The notes below the pieces were generated by a model that was given only the letters and a program-made list of their open reading frames with translations, was not told where the DNA came from and did no database searches. This document shows positions 43,807 to 52,115 of a stretch of 64,000 bases of DNA, piece after piece. Each line of letters starts with the position of its first letter. Positions within the stretch are counted from its first letter, which is position 1. This DNA comes from Mumia flava (lineage in GTDB: Bacteria > Actinomycetota > Actinomycetes > Propionibacteriales > Nocardioidaceae). A program made the translations under genes and the position numbers. Where the stretch lies: positions 186,001 to 250,000 of the forward strand of contig NZ_PGEZ01000002.1 of the NCBI RefSeq assembly GCF_002797495.1, in the 5' to 3' direction.

Positions 43807-44193
43807 ATGTTCGACGGCCCCGAACCGATCTATCTCCAGATCGCCGATCAGATCCGCTCCCAGATCCTCAGCGGTGACCTCGCCGAGGGGAGCCAGGTGA
43901 TGTCGACCACGCAGTACGCCACGACGTTCCGGATCAACCCGGCGACCGCCGCCAAGGCGTTCACGATCCTCGTCGACGAGGACCTGATCGAGAAGCGGCG
44001 CGGCCTCGGCATGTTCGTCGCAGCCGGCGCACACGACCGCCTGCGGGCCGAGCGCCGTGCCCGCTACCTCGACGAGGTCTTCCGCCCCGCCGTCGCCCAG
44101 GCGGACCTGCTGGGCCTGGATCGCAGCACGCTCTCCGACGTCCTGCGAGAGCAGCCGCTGCCCGCACCGACCCGTACGGAGGACTCCGCATGA
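43807..44193 (+). CDS. GntR-family (YtrA-type) transcriptional regulator
   Basis: A 128-residue regulator with a GntR winged helix, PIYLQIADQIRSQILSGDLAEGS near residues 7-29 and INPATAAKAFTILVDEDLIEKRRGLGMFV near 48-76. The C-terminal tail is short and lacks a ligand-binding domain, as in the YtrA subgroup that controls ABC transporters. It starts the operon with the ABC pair that follows and overlaps the next gene by four bases. The perfect inverted repeat upstream is its likely target. Confidence 0.92.
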   Translation: MFDGPEPIYLQIADQIRSQILSGDLAEGSQVMSTTQYATTFRINPATAAKAFTILVDEDLIEKRRGLGMFVAAGAHDRLRAERRARYLDEVFRPAVAQADLLGLDRSTLSDVLREQPLPAPTRTEDSA

Positions 44194-45071
44194 CCACCAC
44201 CGGCTTCGACGCCGTCTTCAGCGACGTCCGGGTGACCTTCGGCCGGACCGACGCGCTCGACGGCGCGAGCTTCACCCTCCCGTCCGGCACGATCACCGGC
44301 ATGCTCGGCCGCAACGGAGCCGGCAAGTCCACGGCGCTCGCGCTCCTGGCCGCCTTCCGCCGCCCCGATGCCGGCACCGTTCTGGTCCAGGGCCACGACC
44401 CCTTCGAGAACGCCGCCGTGACCGCGGGCGTCCAGCTGGTCCGCGAGTCCGGGGACGTGCTCGGGGACAGCCCCGTGAAGGAGACCCTGGGCTACTACTC
44501 GGACGCCCGGCCGGATTGGGACGGCGAGACCGCGCGCCGGCTGCTCGACCTCTTCGAGGTCCCGCTGGACCGCTCCCCCGACAGCCTGTCGCGCGGCAAG
44601 CGCTCGGCACTCGGATGCGTCCTCGGGATCGCGGCCCGCGCGCCGCTGACGATCTTCGACGAGTCCTACCTCGGGATGGACGCACCGAGCCGCTACGCGT
44701 TCTACGACGCGCTGCTCGACGACTACACCGCGCACCCGCGCACGATCGTGGTCTCCAGCCACCTGATCGACGAGGTCGAGCGCCTCTTCGAGAACGTCGT
44801 CGTGCTGCACCGCGGAGCCGTCCTCACCCAGACCGACGCGGACGACCTGCGCGCCCGCGCCGTCAGCCTCACCGGACCCGCCTCGGCCGTGCGACCGCTC
44901 ACCGACGGCCACGCCGTCCTCGCCCAGCGCTCGCTCGGGACGACGACCCAGGTCACGCTCAACGGTCCGTTCGACCCCGACCTGCCGCGCAAGGCAGCGC
45001 AGGCCGGCGTCGAGGTCGGCCGCGTCTCGCTCCAGGACATCTTCGTCCACCTCACCCAGGAGGCCCGATGA
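44190..45071 (+). CDS. ABC transporter ATP-binding protein (YtrB-like)
   Basis: ATPase of 293 residues. Walker A is GRNGAGKSTALALL, the signature is shortened to DSLSRGKRSALGCVLGIAA, Walker B region is LTIFDESYLGMDAPSR, and SSHLIDEVERLF holds the His switch. The Glu after Walker B Asp is present. The fold and operon match ATPases encoded beside YtrA-type regulators, whose cargo is mostly unknown, with antibiotic or envelope stress as common triggers. Confidence 0.9.
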   Translation: MTTTGFDAVFSDVRVTFGRTDALDGASFTLPSGTITGMLGRNGAGKSTALALLAAFRRPDAGTVLVQGHDPFENAAVTAGVQLVRESGDVLGDSPVKETLGYYSDARPDWDGETARRLLDLFEVPLDRSPDSLSRGKRSALGCVLGIAARAPLTIFDESYLGMDAPSRYAFYDALLDDYTAHPRTIVVSSHLIDEVERLFENVVVLHRGAVLTQTDADDLRARAVSLTGPASAVRPLTDGHAVLAQRSLGTTTQVTLNGPFDPDLPRKAAQAGVEVGRVSLQDIFVHLTQEAR

Positions 45072-45829
45072 CCGCCACCACGCTCCCCTACGACGCCGCG
45101 GCCCTCGACCGGCGGACCACCCTGCTGTCCGGCGTGAGCGCCTTCGTCGGCACGTGGCGGGTCGGCCGCTACTTCTGGGCGATCGTCGTGGCGATCACGA
45201 TCGCCGTGCTGTACCTCACCGATCGCTACGGCGAGGTCGAGGGCACGGTCGCCGACGGGATCCTCGGGTCGGAGAAGATCTTCCTCGGCGTGATGGGCAT
45301 CATCATCCCCCTCGCCATGCTCTCCCTGCACCTGGCTGCGGGAGGCACCCGGCGGGCGCTGTTCCGCGGGCTGCTCGGCGCGGGGGTCGCGCTGGCGGTG
45401 ACGTTCGCGATGGCCGGCGCGGCCGGCATGCTCGTCGAGTCCCTCGTCGCCGACGCCGCCGGGTGGCCCGGCTCCGTGCAGGACGCGAGGCTGTACGACG
45501 AGGCGGGCGACTTCTTCGCCATCGTGCTGTCCTGGAGCCTGTCGGGGCTCGCGTACTTCCTCGGCGGGGCGACCGTCGGCATCGCGTACAGCCGCTGGGG
45601 TCCGTTCCGAGGCACCGTCGTGCTCGTCCCGATGATCGCCGCGGTCGCCGCGGTCGAGGTGATGCTGGGGGGCGGAGCCCTCGGCCCCGTCTTCACCCAG
45701 ATGGCCGACCAGACCGCCGGTGTCGTCGCGGTGGCGGTGTCCGTGGTGATCATCGCCGTCCTCGCCGTGGTGCTGCACCGCACCATCCGCGACGTCCCGA
45801 TCAGGACCGGGGCGCCGGGCGACGGGTGA
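45068..45829 (+). CDS. ABC transporter permease paired with YtrA-type operon
   Basis: Membrane protein of 253 residues with about six segments, beginning near residue 34 (YFWAIVVAITIAVLYL) and ending near 240 (VVAVAVSVVIIAVLAVVL). It overlaps the ATPase gene by four bases. No conserved permease motif is visible beyond hydrophobic segments; assignment comes mainly from the operon. The substrate is unknown. Confidence 0.8.
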   Translation: MTATTLPYDAAALDRRTTLLSGVSAFVGTWRVGRYFWAIVVAITIAVLYLTDRYGEVEGTVADGILGSEKIFLGVMGIIIPLAMLSLHLAAGGTRRALFRGLLGAGVALAVTFAMAGAAGMLVESLVADAAGWPGSVQDARLYDEAGDFFAIVLSWSLSGLAYFLGGATVGIAYSRWGPFRGTVVLVPMIAAVAAVEVMLGGGALGPVFTQMADQTAGVVAVAVSVVIIAVLAVVLHRTIRDVPIRTGAPGDG

Positions 45830-45850
45830 TCCCGCGCCCGCGCGGCCGTC

Positions 45851-46933
45851 TCACCCCAGCACGTCGGCCAGGTCGTACGACGCGACCTCCTCGAGCTGCT
45901 CGTACGTGCACGACTGCGGGTCACGGTCCGTGCGCCACCGGCGGAACCGTGCGGTGTGGCGGAAGCGGGTCCCCTCCATGTGCTCGTAGGCCACCTCCGC
46001 GACGAGGATCGGATCGATCGGCACGAACGACAGGTCCTTCCCGGCGCTCCAGCGACTCTGAGCGCCGGGAAGGCGGTCCCCTGCGTGCGCCTCGGCCTCG
46101 GCCCAGCGGCCCCACGGGTGGTCGCTGAACTCCACACGCAGCCGGTCGAGCTCCGCCGCGAGCTCGACGCGCCGCGAGGCGGTGAACGAGGCGCTCACGC
46201 CGACGTGCTGCAACGACCCCCGGTCGTCGTACAGCCCCAGGAGCATCGAGCCCAGCGCCGGCTCCTCGGGTGTCGAGGTCTTGTGCAGCCGGTAGCCCGC
46301 GATCACGACGTCGGCCGTGCGCTCGTGCTTGACCTTGAACATCGTCCGGCCGTTCTGCGCGTACGGCGACGACAGCGGTTTTGCGACGACGCCGTCGAGA
46401 CCCGCTCCCTCGAACTGCTCGAACCACTCCTGCGCCGTGGCGGCGTCGGTGGTCGTCCGCGTCAGGTGGACCGGGGCGCTCGCGTCCGCCAGAGCCGCTG
46501 CGAGCGCGTCCCGCCGCTGCGCGAACGGCGCCGCGGTCAGGTCCTCGTCCCCCAGTGCGAGCAGGTCGAACGCGACGTACGAGGCCGGGGTCCGCTCGGC
46601 GAGCAAGGAGATCCGGGACGCGGCCGGGTGGATGCGCTCCTGGAGCACCTCGAACTCGAGCCGCCCCCCGACGGCCACCACGATCTCGCCGTCCAGCACG
46701 CACCTCTCGGGCAGGTGCTCTCGGAACGCCGTGACGAGCTCGGGGAAGTAGCGCGTCAGGTCACGGGTGTTGCGGCTCGTCATCTCGACCGTGTCGCCGT
46801 CGCGGAAGACGATGCAGCGGAACCCGTCCCACTTCGGCTCGTACGACAGGCCGCCGTGAGCGTCGGCGGACGGAACCCCCTTCACCGACTTCGCGAGCAT
46901 CGGACGGACGGGCGGCATCACGGGCAGGTCCAT
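45851..46933 (-). CDS. ATP-dependent DNA ligase, LigC-type
   Basis: Ligase of 360 residues without polymerase or nuclease domains. The adenylated Lys is Lys34 in YEPKWDGFRCIV, with Arg39 of the same motif. Motif III-like AFDLLALGDEDL, motif IV EGAGLDGVVAKPL and motif V TMFKVKHERTADVVIAG follow at the expected distances; the OB domain fills the last 140 residues. LigC enzymes back up LigD or act in excision repair. It is convergent with the permease gene and 2 kb from the PolD-like/DinB2-like pair. Confidence 0.92.
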   Translation of the reverse strand: MDLPVMPPVRPMLAKSVKGVPSADAHGGLSYEPKWDGFRCIVFRDGDTVEMTSRNTRDLTRYFPELVTAFREHLPERCVLDGEIVVAVGGRLEFEVLQERIHPAASRISLLAERTPASYVAFDLLALGDEDLTAAPFAQRRDALAAALADASAPVHLTRTTTDAATAQEWFEQFEGAGLDGVVAKPLSSPYAQNGRTMFKVKHERTADVVIAGYRLHKTSTPEEPALGSMLLGLYDDRGSLQHVGVSASFTASRRVELAAELDRLRVEFSDHPWGRWAEAEAHAGDRLPGAQSRWSAGKDLSFVPIDPILVAEVAYEHMEGTRFRHTARFRRWRTDRDPQSCTYEQLEEVASYDLADVLG

Positions 46934-47010
46934 GGCGCGATTCTTCCCTCCCCCACCGACATCGGACCAGTCGCCGGGCCGGTCGGGCCCGCTTCGTACA
47001 CTGGACCATC

Positions 47011-47934
47011 GTGACCCAGCCCGCCGTCGACGTCCGCGGCCTCGTGATGCGTTACGGCGAGACCACCGCCGTCGACGGCCTGACCCTCGCCGTCGAGCCC
47101 GGGACCGTCACCGCCGTCCTCGGACCCAACGGCGCCGGGAAGACGACGACGATCGAGACCTGCGAGGGCTACCGCCGCCCGCAGGCGGGCACGGTCCGCG
47201 TGCTCGGCCTCGACCCGGTCCGCGACGCGGCGGCGCTGCGTCCGCGCGTCGGCGTGATGCTGCAGGACGGCGGCGCGTGGTCCGCGTCGCGCGCCGGCGA
47301 GATGCTCGCGCACATCGCCCGGCTGTACGCCCACCCCCTGGACGTGACGGCGCTCTCGGCCCGCCTCGGGCTGGACACCCTCGGACGCACCCCGTACCGC
47401 CGCATGTCCGGAGGTCAGCAGCAGCGTCTGGCCCTCGCCACCGCGATCGTCGGGCGCCCGGAGCTCGTCTTCCTGGACGAGCCCACCGCCGGGCTCGACC
47501 CGCAGGCACGCCGCGCCGTCTGGGACCTGATCGACGAGCTGCGCGAGTCCGGGGTCACCGTGGTGCTGACGACGCACTTCATGGACGAGGCCGAGCGGCT
47601 CGCCGACTGGGTCCACCTGATCGACCACGGCCGCCTGGTCGCCTCCGGCACGCCGGCCGACCTCACCAGCGACGGCGCCGAGAACACGCTGCGCCTGCGC
47701 GGCCCCGCCGGGATGGACGTCGCCGGGCTGGTGACCGCGCTCCCGTCCGGGACCCAGGTCGTCGAGCAGGTGCCCGGCACGTACGTCGTGTCCGGCTGCG
47801 TCTCGCCGGCCCTGCTGGCGGCGGTGACCGCGTGGTGCGCAGGGTCCGGCGTCCTGCTCGACGAGGTCGTCGTCCGGCGCCGCTCGCTCGAGGACGTCTT
47901 CCTCGACCTCACCGGACGGGAGCTGCGCTCGTGA
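47011..47934 (+). CDS. ABC exporter ATP-binding protein
   Basis: ATPase of 307 residues. It has Walker A GPNGAGKTTTIETCEGY, Q-loop GVMLQDGG, signature MSGGQQQRLALATAI, Walker B LVFLDEPTAGLDPQ and TTHFMDEAERL. The C-terminal 75 residues form an extra domain with no known motif. The order ABC pair then ctaA resembles the mycobacterial region next to suf. GTG 47011 is preceded by TACACT with eight bases between, so leaderless translation is likely. Confidence 0.92.
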   Translation: MTQPAVDVRGLVMRYGETTAVDGLTLAVEPGTVTAVLGPNGAGKTTTIETCEGYRRPQAGTVRVLGLDPVRDAAALRPRVGVMLQDGGAWSASRAGEMLAHIARLYAHPLDVTALSARLGLDTLGRTPYRRMSGGQQQRLALATAIVGRPELVFLDEPTAGLDPQARRAVWDLIDELRESGVTVVLTTHFMDEAERLADWVHLIDHGRLVASGTPADLTSDGAENTLRLRGPAGMDVAGLVTALPSGTQVVEQVPGTYVVSGCVSPALLAAVTAWCAGSGVLLDEVVVRRRSLEDVFLDLTGRELRS

Positions 47935-48704
47935 CGCTCGACCTCGCGCCCCGTCCCGGCGCCGCCGGCGTCGGCCGGATGATCGCCGCCCAGGTCGCCA
48001 TGGAGACACGGCTGCTGCTGCGCAACGGCGAGCAGCTGCTGCTCGCTCTCGTGATCCCGCTGCTCCTGCTCGTCGCCGGCACCGAGTCGTCGCGGATCGT
48101 CGACCTCGGCCCCGGACGGCCGATCGACATCATCGCCCCTGGCGTGCTGGCCCTCGCGATCCTGTCGTCGTCGTTCACGTCGCTCGCGATCGCCACCGGC
48201 TTCGAGCGGCGCTACGGGGTGATCAAGCGGCTCGGCTCGACGCCGCTCCCCCGCTGGGGCCTGCTCGTCGGCAAGGCGGGCTCGGTCCTGCTCGTCCAGC
48301 TCGTCCAGCTGGTGGTGCTCTGCGCGGTCGCGCTCTGGCTCGGGTGGCAACCGCACGGCGGCGCGGCCGCGTACGGCTGGCTGGTCGTCTACACGCTGCT
48401 CGGGACCGCGGCGTTCGGTGCGCTCGCCCTGCTCGTCGCCGGGACCCTGCGAGCCGAGGCGACCCTGGCGGTCGCGAACCTCGTCTACGTGCTGCTGCTC
48501 GTCGGTGGCGCCGTGCTCGTCCCGCTGGACCGCTACCCCGAGGCAGCGCAGGCCCCGATGACGCTCCTGCCGACCGCGGCCCTGTCCGACGGTCTGCGCA
48601 CCGTGTTCGCCGGAGACGCACCCCCGACGTCCAGCCTCGTCGTGCTGCTGGTCTGGGCAGGTGTCGCCTCGGTCGCGACGGCGAGGACCTTCAAGTGGGA
48701 GTGA
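47931..48704 (+). CDS. ABC-2 type exporter permease
   Basis: Membrane protein of 257 residues with six predicted segments and the ABC-2 features FERRYGVIKRLGSTPLPRWGLLVGK near residues 91-115. GTG 47931 overlaps the ATPase stop by four bases. The cargo is unknown; the position before ctaA could point to heme or oxidase biogenesis, but nothing in the protein shows this. Confidence 0.88.
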   Translation: MTLDLAPRPGAAGVGRMIAAQVAMETRLLLRNGEQLLLALVIPLLLLVAGTESSRIVDLGPGRPIDIIAPGVLALAILSSSFTSLAIATGFERRYGVIKRLGSTPLPRWGLLVGKAGSVLLVQLVQLVVLCAVALWLGWQPHGGAAAYGWLVVYTLLGTAAFGALALLVAGTLRAEATLAVANLVYVLLLVGGAVLVPLDRYPEAAQAPMTLLPTAALSDGLRTVFAGDAPPTSSLVVLLVWAGVASVATARTFKWE

Positions 48705-48770
48705 CGCGGTGAGCAGGACGCGGAAGGCAGCAGAGGGCGGGCCCGACGGCACCGTCGGAGAGGAGACGCG

Positions 48771-49721
48771 GTGATCGGCCCCTTCCGAGACCCGACGACC
48801 CGGTTCGTCCGGGTGTGGGCCTGGACCTCCCTCGTCGCGAACATCGGCATCATCGTCACCGGCGGCGCCGTACGCCTGACCGGCTCCGGGCTCGGCTGTC
48901 CGACGTGGCCGAAGTGCACCACCGAGTCCTTCGTCCCTCACGGCGAGCTGGGCTGGCACGGCGCGATCGAGTTCGGCAACCGTCTGCTCACCTGGGTCCT
49001 GGTCGTCGTCGCGATCGCCACCTGGGTCGCGGTGAAGCAGTGGCGCCCGCGCCGTACCCGTGCGTTCCGGCTCGCCACCATCATCGCCTTCGGGATCCCG
49101 GCGCAGGCGGTCGTGGGCGGGATCACGGTCCTCACGGACCTCAACTCGTGGGCCGTCGGCATCCACCTCGCGATCTCCGGTGTGCTCGTGAGTCTCGCCT
49201 CCGCGCTGATCCGCGAGACGTACCATCCGGCCGACGCCGTCCCGGCGCCCCTCGCACCGGCCGCGGTCGGGCTCGCCTGGCTCACCTACGCCGCGATGTG
49301 GGTGACGGTGATGATCGGCACCGTCGTGACCGGTGCCGGCCCGCACGCCGGCGACCCGGACACGGCCCGCAACGGCCTCGACCCCGTCGCGATCACGCAG
49401 GCGCACGCGGACGCGGTGTTCCTCACGATCGGGCTGTCGGTCGGGCTCCTCCTGCTCTACCGGGCGATCGGCGCCGGCCCCACAGCCGTGACGGCGGCGA
49501 CGGCGCTGGTCGCGGTCGAGCTGGCGCAAGGCCTGATCGGCTTCGTGCAGTACGCGACCGACCTGCCGGAGATCCTCGTCGGCATGCACCTGCTCGGCGC
49601 CGGTGTGCTGATCGCGACCACCACCTGGGCGACCCTCGCCGCGCATCCCCGCACGATCCCCGCCCCCGCCTCCCCTGGTTCGGCCGGCGGTTCGGCGCCC
49701 GCGCCGGTTGCCGACGCCTGA
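48771..49721 (+). CDS. ctaA: Heme A synthase (CtaA/COX15)
   Basis: Membrane enzyme of 316 residues that oxidises a methyl group of heme O to make heme A for cytochrome oxidase. It has about eight membrane segments. The first loop holds GGAVRLTGSGLGCPTWPKC, with the Cys pair typical of bacterial CtaA, then HGAIEFGNRLLTWVL with the conserved Glu and His ligands. TVVTGAGPHAGDPD and the late VGMHLLGAGVLIA supply the second half. GTG 48771 follows AGGAGA. The partner ctaB lies 1.2 kb downstream on the other strand. Confidence 0.95.
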   Translation: MIGPFRDPTTRFVRVWAWTSLVANIGIIVTGGAVRLTGSGLGCPTWPKCTTESFVPHGELGWHGAIEFGNRLLTWVLVVVAIATWVAVKQWRPRRTRAFRLATIIAFGIPAQAVVGGITVLTDLNSWAVGIHLAISGVLVSLASALIRETYHPADAVPAPLAPAAVGLAWLTYAAMWVTVMIGTVVTGAGPHAGDPDTARNGLDPVAITQAHADAVFLTIGLSVGLLLLYRAIGAGPTAVTAATALVAVELAQGLIGFVQYATDLPEILVGMHLLGAGVLIATTTWATLAAHPRTIPAPASPGSAGGSAPAPVADA

Positions 49722-49780
49722 TACCGGACGGGCCGTCGTCGGGTAGCGCACCGCGATCGGCCCGCGTCACCGGACCGGGC

Positions 49781-49972
49781 ATGCCTGCGTTCGGGCCCCT
49801 GCTGAGCTGATGCCTGCGTTTCGTACCGTACGGCGGTTCGTACGCAGGCGTGTGCGTCCGGCTGCCGATCCGGACCGCCCAGCTGCATGCGTTCAGCACA
49901 TCCTGCGGCACCGAACGCAGGCATGTACGTCGCTGCATGGCCGCGGAGGTTCGTGCGCAGGCACGTGCGTCG
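49781..49972. repeat. Cluster of CGCAGGC / GCCTGCG motifs
   Basis: The gap of 254 bases after ctaA holds related short motifs in both directions: atgcctgcgttcg at 49781, atgcctgcgtttcg at 49810, cgtacgcaggcgtgtgcgtc at 49839, cgaacgcaggcatgtacgtc at 49912 and cgtgcgcaggcacgtgcgtc at 49952. The three right-facing copies share cg(a/t)(a/g)cgcaggc followed by tgcgtc or tacgtc. Opposed copies could form long stems, so this may be a bidirectional terminator or a binding-site array. Confidence 0.75.
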
Positions 49973-49975
49973 GGT

Positions 49976-50749
49976 TCAGAGCCGCGGCTGGGAGCCTGAG
50001 CGCCGGAACAGGCGGACGAGCTGATCGCCGACGACCTCCGGCTCGTGGCGGATCGCGTACGAGCTGAAGATCAGCAGCCTCGGACCTGCGATCACGATCT
50101 CGTTCGCACGCATCAGGTCGTTGTCCCACTGCACGATGTCCCGGTGCGGAATCCCGTGGATCTCGCAGGCGATCCCGTCCTCGAGCCACGCGACATCGAG
50201 GTAGTACCGGCCGTCGTCACCACGCATCCGGACCTGCCGCGACGGCGGCGGGAGGCCGACTCGGGCGCGGATCTGGTCGAAGTCGCGCTCGGGAAGCGAC
50301 TGGATTCCGCCAGCGGCATCGAGGACGGACTCGATGATGAGGCCACGGTGCCGACATCGTCCGCGGCGCGAGAGCGCATCCCGCACGTCGGACGCCCGGA
50401 CGAGCCGTTGTTGGACCGCCGCCAGGACGACGGCGCGTGCATAGCGGGGACGCTCCGACCAGGACGCGAGGTCGACCGTGCTTCGCGCGGGTCGGGTCAG
50501 GCTCGGGACTCGCAGCGGATGGACGTCTCGCTCGTCGAGCATCGTCGACTCGTGGATCTGGATTCCGTCGATCGCCGGGTGGCGGCCGCCGTGCGGGATC
50601 GCCACGGTCGTGAGATCCGGATCGAACCCACGCAGACCGTCGTGACGAAGCGCGGAGGCGCCGGCCAGGACGGATCCGGGTGGGCATGCCAGGAGCCGCA
50701 CGAGCTCGCGCTCGACGTCCGCGAGCGGGCCGTTGTGGGTGACGAGCAC
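49976..50749 (-). CDS. AbiEi/DUF559-like protein, possibly frameshifted
   Basis: A 257-residue protein resembling the many actinobacterial AbiEi/DUF559-like proteins: VLAGASALRHDGLRGF near residue 28, PARSTVDLASW, RGLIIESVLD, and a C-terminal endonuclease-like fold with YLDVAWLEDGIACEIHG. The start GTG 50749 gives a protein that begins inside the family's usual N-terminal segment. The missing part, RRAGELRARRWQRAPRG, is readable just upstream in another frame, and the frames would join if the CCCC run at 49-52 of 50749-50752 had three bases. No cognate toxin gene is visible nearby. Confidence 0.6.
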   Translation of the reverse strand: MLVTHNGPLADVERELVRLLACPPGSVLAGASALRHDGLRGFDPDLTTVAIPHGGRHPAIDGIQIHESTMLDERDVHPLRVPSLTRPARSTVDLASWSERPRYARAVVLAAVQQRLVRASDVRDALSRRGRCRHRGLIIESVLDAAGGIQSLPERDFDQIRARVGLPPPSRQVRMRGDDGRYYLDVAWLEDGIACEIHGIPHRDIVQWDNDLMRANEIVIAGPRLLIFSSYAIRHEPEVVGDQLVRLFRRSGSQPRL

Positions 50750-50924
50750 CCCGCGGTGCGCGCGCTGCCACCGTCGGGCGCGCAGCTCCCCCGCACGACG
50801 TTGCGGCCGAACACGCGCTCGGGCCAGTTCGACGAAGGTGCCTGCCTTCCGGGCCGGTAGCCGGAGCAGTTGCAGGCGTGTCGGTCCTGCCCGGGTGGCG
50901 GTGGCGACGGGGCGTGGGCGGGCG

Positions 50925-51878
50925 TCAGCGCAGGAAGGGGTCGACCGCAGCCGCGACGAAGAGGAACGCGAGATAGGCGTTCGACCAGTGGAACAGCCGC
51001 ATCGGCTTCAGCTCCGCCAGCTCCGAGCTGCGCTGCGCCCGTGCGTGCAGGAGGTGGGCCTCGACCAGGAAGGCGGCTCCGAGCACGGCGGCTGCGGTCG
51101 GGTAGAACCACCCGGTCGGCACGACGGGCCAGAGCAGCAGCGACGTCGCGACCATGACGTAGGAGTACGAGAGGATCTTGCGGGCGACCACCGAGGCGGG
51201 CGCGACCGCGGGCAGCATAGGCACGTCCGCCGCCGCGTAGTCCTCGCGGTAGCGGATCGCGAGCGCCCAGAAGTGCGGCGGCGTCCAGAAGAACACCACG
51301 GCGAACAGCACCACCGGGGCCCACGCGAGCTCGCCGGTGACGGCGGTCCAGCCGATCAGCGCGGGGAAGCAGCCCGCGGCGCCTCCCCACACGATGTTCT
51401 GGGTGGTGCGCCGCTTGAGCAGCATCGTGTAGCCGACGACGTAGAAGACGTTGGCGGCGAGCGCGAGACCGGCCGACAGCCAGTTCACGAGCAGACCGAG
51501 CCACAGCGTCGAGACGACCGCGAGGGTCAGTCCGAACCACAGCGCCGCGCGGGTCGTGACCGCGTGCCGCGGCAGCGGGCGACGCCGGGTCCGGCGCATC
51601 CGCTGGTCGATGTCGGCGTCGAAGACGCAGTTCAGGGCGTTCGCGCTCCCGGCCGACAGCGTCCCGCCGACGAGCGTGGCGATCACCGGCCACAGCGGCG
51701 GCACGCCCTGCGCTGCCAGGAACATCACCGGCACCGTGGTCAGCAGCAGCAGCTCGATGATCCGCGGCTTCATCAGACCGACGTACGCGCCGACGACGTC
51801 GGCGACGCGGGGACGACCGCCGGAGACCTCGGAGCGAGCCCGCTGGGCAGCGTGGATCTCGGGGTCGGTTGCGGTCAC
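50925..51878 (-). CDS. ctaB: Protoheme IX farnesyltransferase (CtaB)
   Basis: UbiA-family membrane enzyme of 317 residues that adds a farnesyl chain to protoheme to make heme O. The first Asp motif is [15 protein letters not shown], followed by RPLPRHAVT; the second region is [17 protein letters not shown] with ADVPMLP. About nine membrane segments are seen. GTG 51878 has TAGACT six bases upstream. It is divergent from the tkt operon, as in mycobacteria. Confidence 0.96.
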   Translation of the reverse strand: MTATDPEIHAAQRARSEVSGGRPRVADVVGAYVGLMKPRIIELLLLTTVPVMFLAAQGVPPLWPVIATLVGGTLSAGSANALNCVFDADIDQRMRRTRRRPLPRHAVTTRAALWFGLTLAVVSTLWLGLLVNWLSAGLALAANVFYVVGYTMLLKRRTTQNIVWGGAAGCFPALIGWTAVTGELAWAPVVLFAVVFFWTPPHFWALAIRYREDYAAADVPMLPAVAPASVVARKILSYSYVMVATSLLLWPVVPTGWFYPTAAAVLGAAFLVEAHLLHARAQRSSELAELKPMRLFHWSNAYLAFLFVAAAVDPFLR

Positions 51879-52115
51879 GGGGTGAGTCTAGCCGCCGCGA
51901 CCCGGCCCGCACGCGCGGGTGCGGGCCGGGTCGCACGGCCGTGACGGGCGCCACGGCGGCCTACGTCCGCCCACCGACCTGTGATCCCCGCGCCCCTGCC
52001 CGCACGAGTAGGCTCGGCGGTGAGACCGGAGGTGATCGGGGCGCGCCCGTCGACCGGGTCCGCACCTCGCACCGCTTCGCCAGCCGCACCCACCCTGCAA
52101 GAGGAGCAGCCCGAC

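Noticed and set aside
49976-50749. Type IV toxin-antitoxin pair
   Set aside because: Only an AbiEi/DUF559-like protein is present; no nucleotidyltransferase toxin gene lies next to it.
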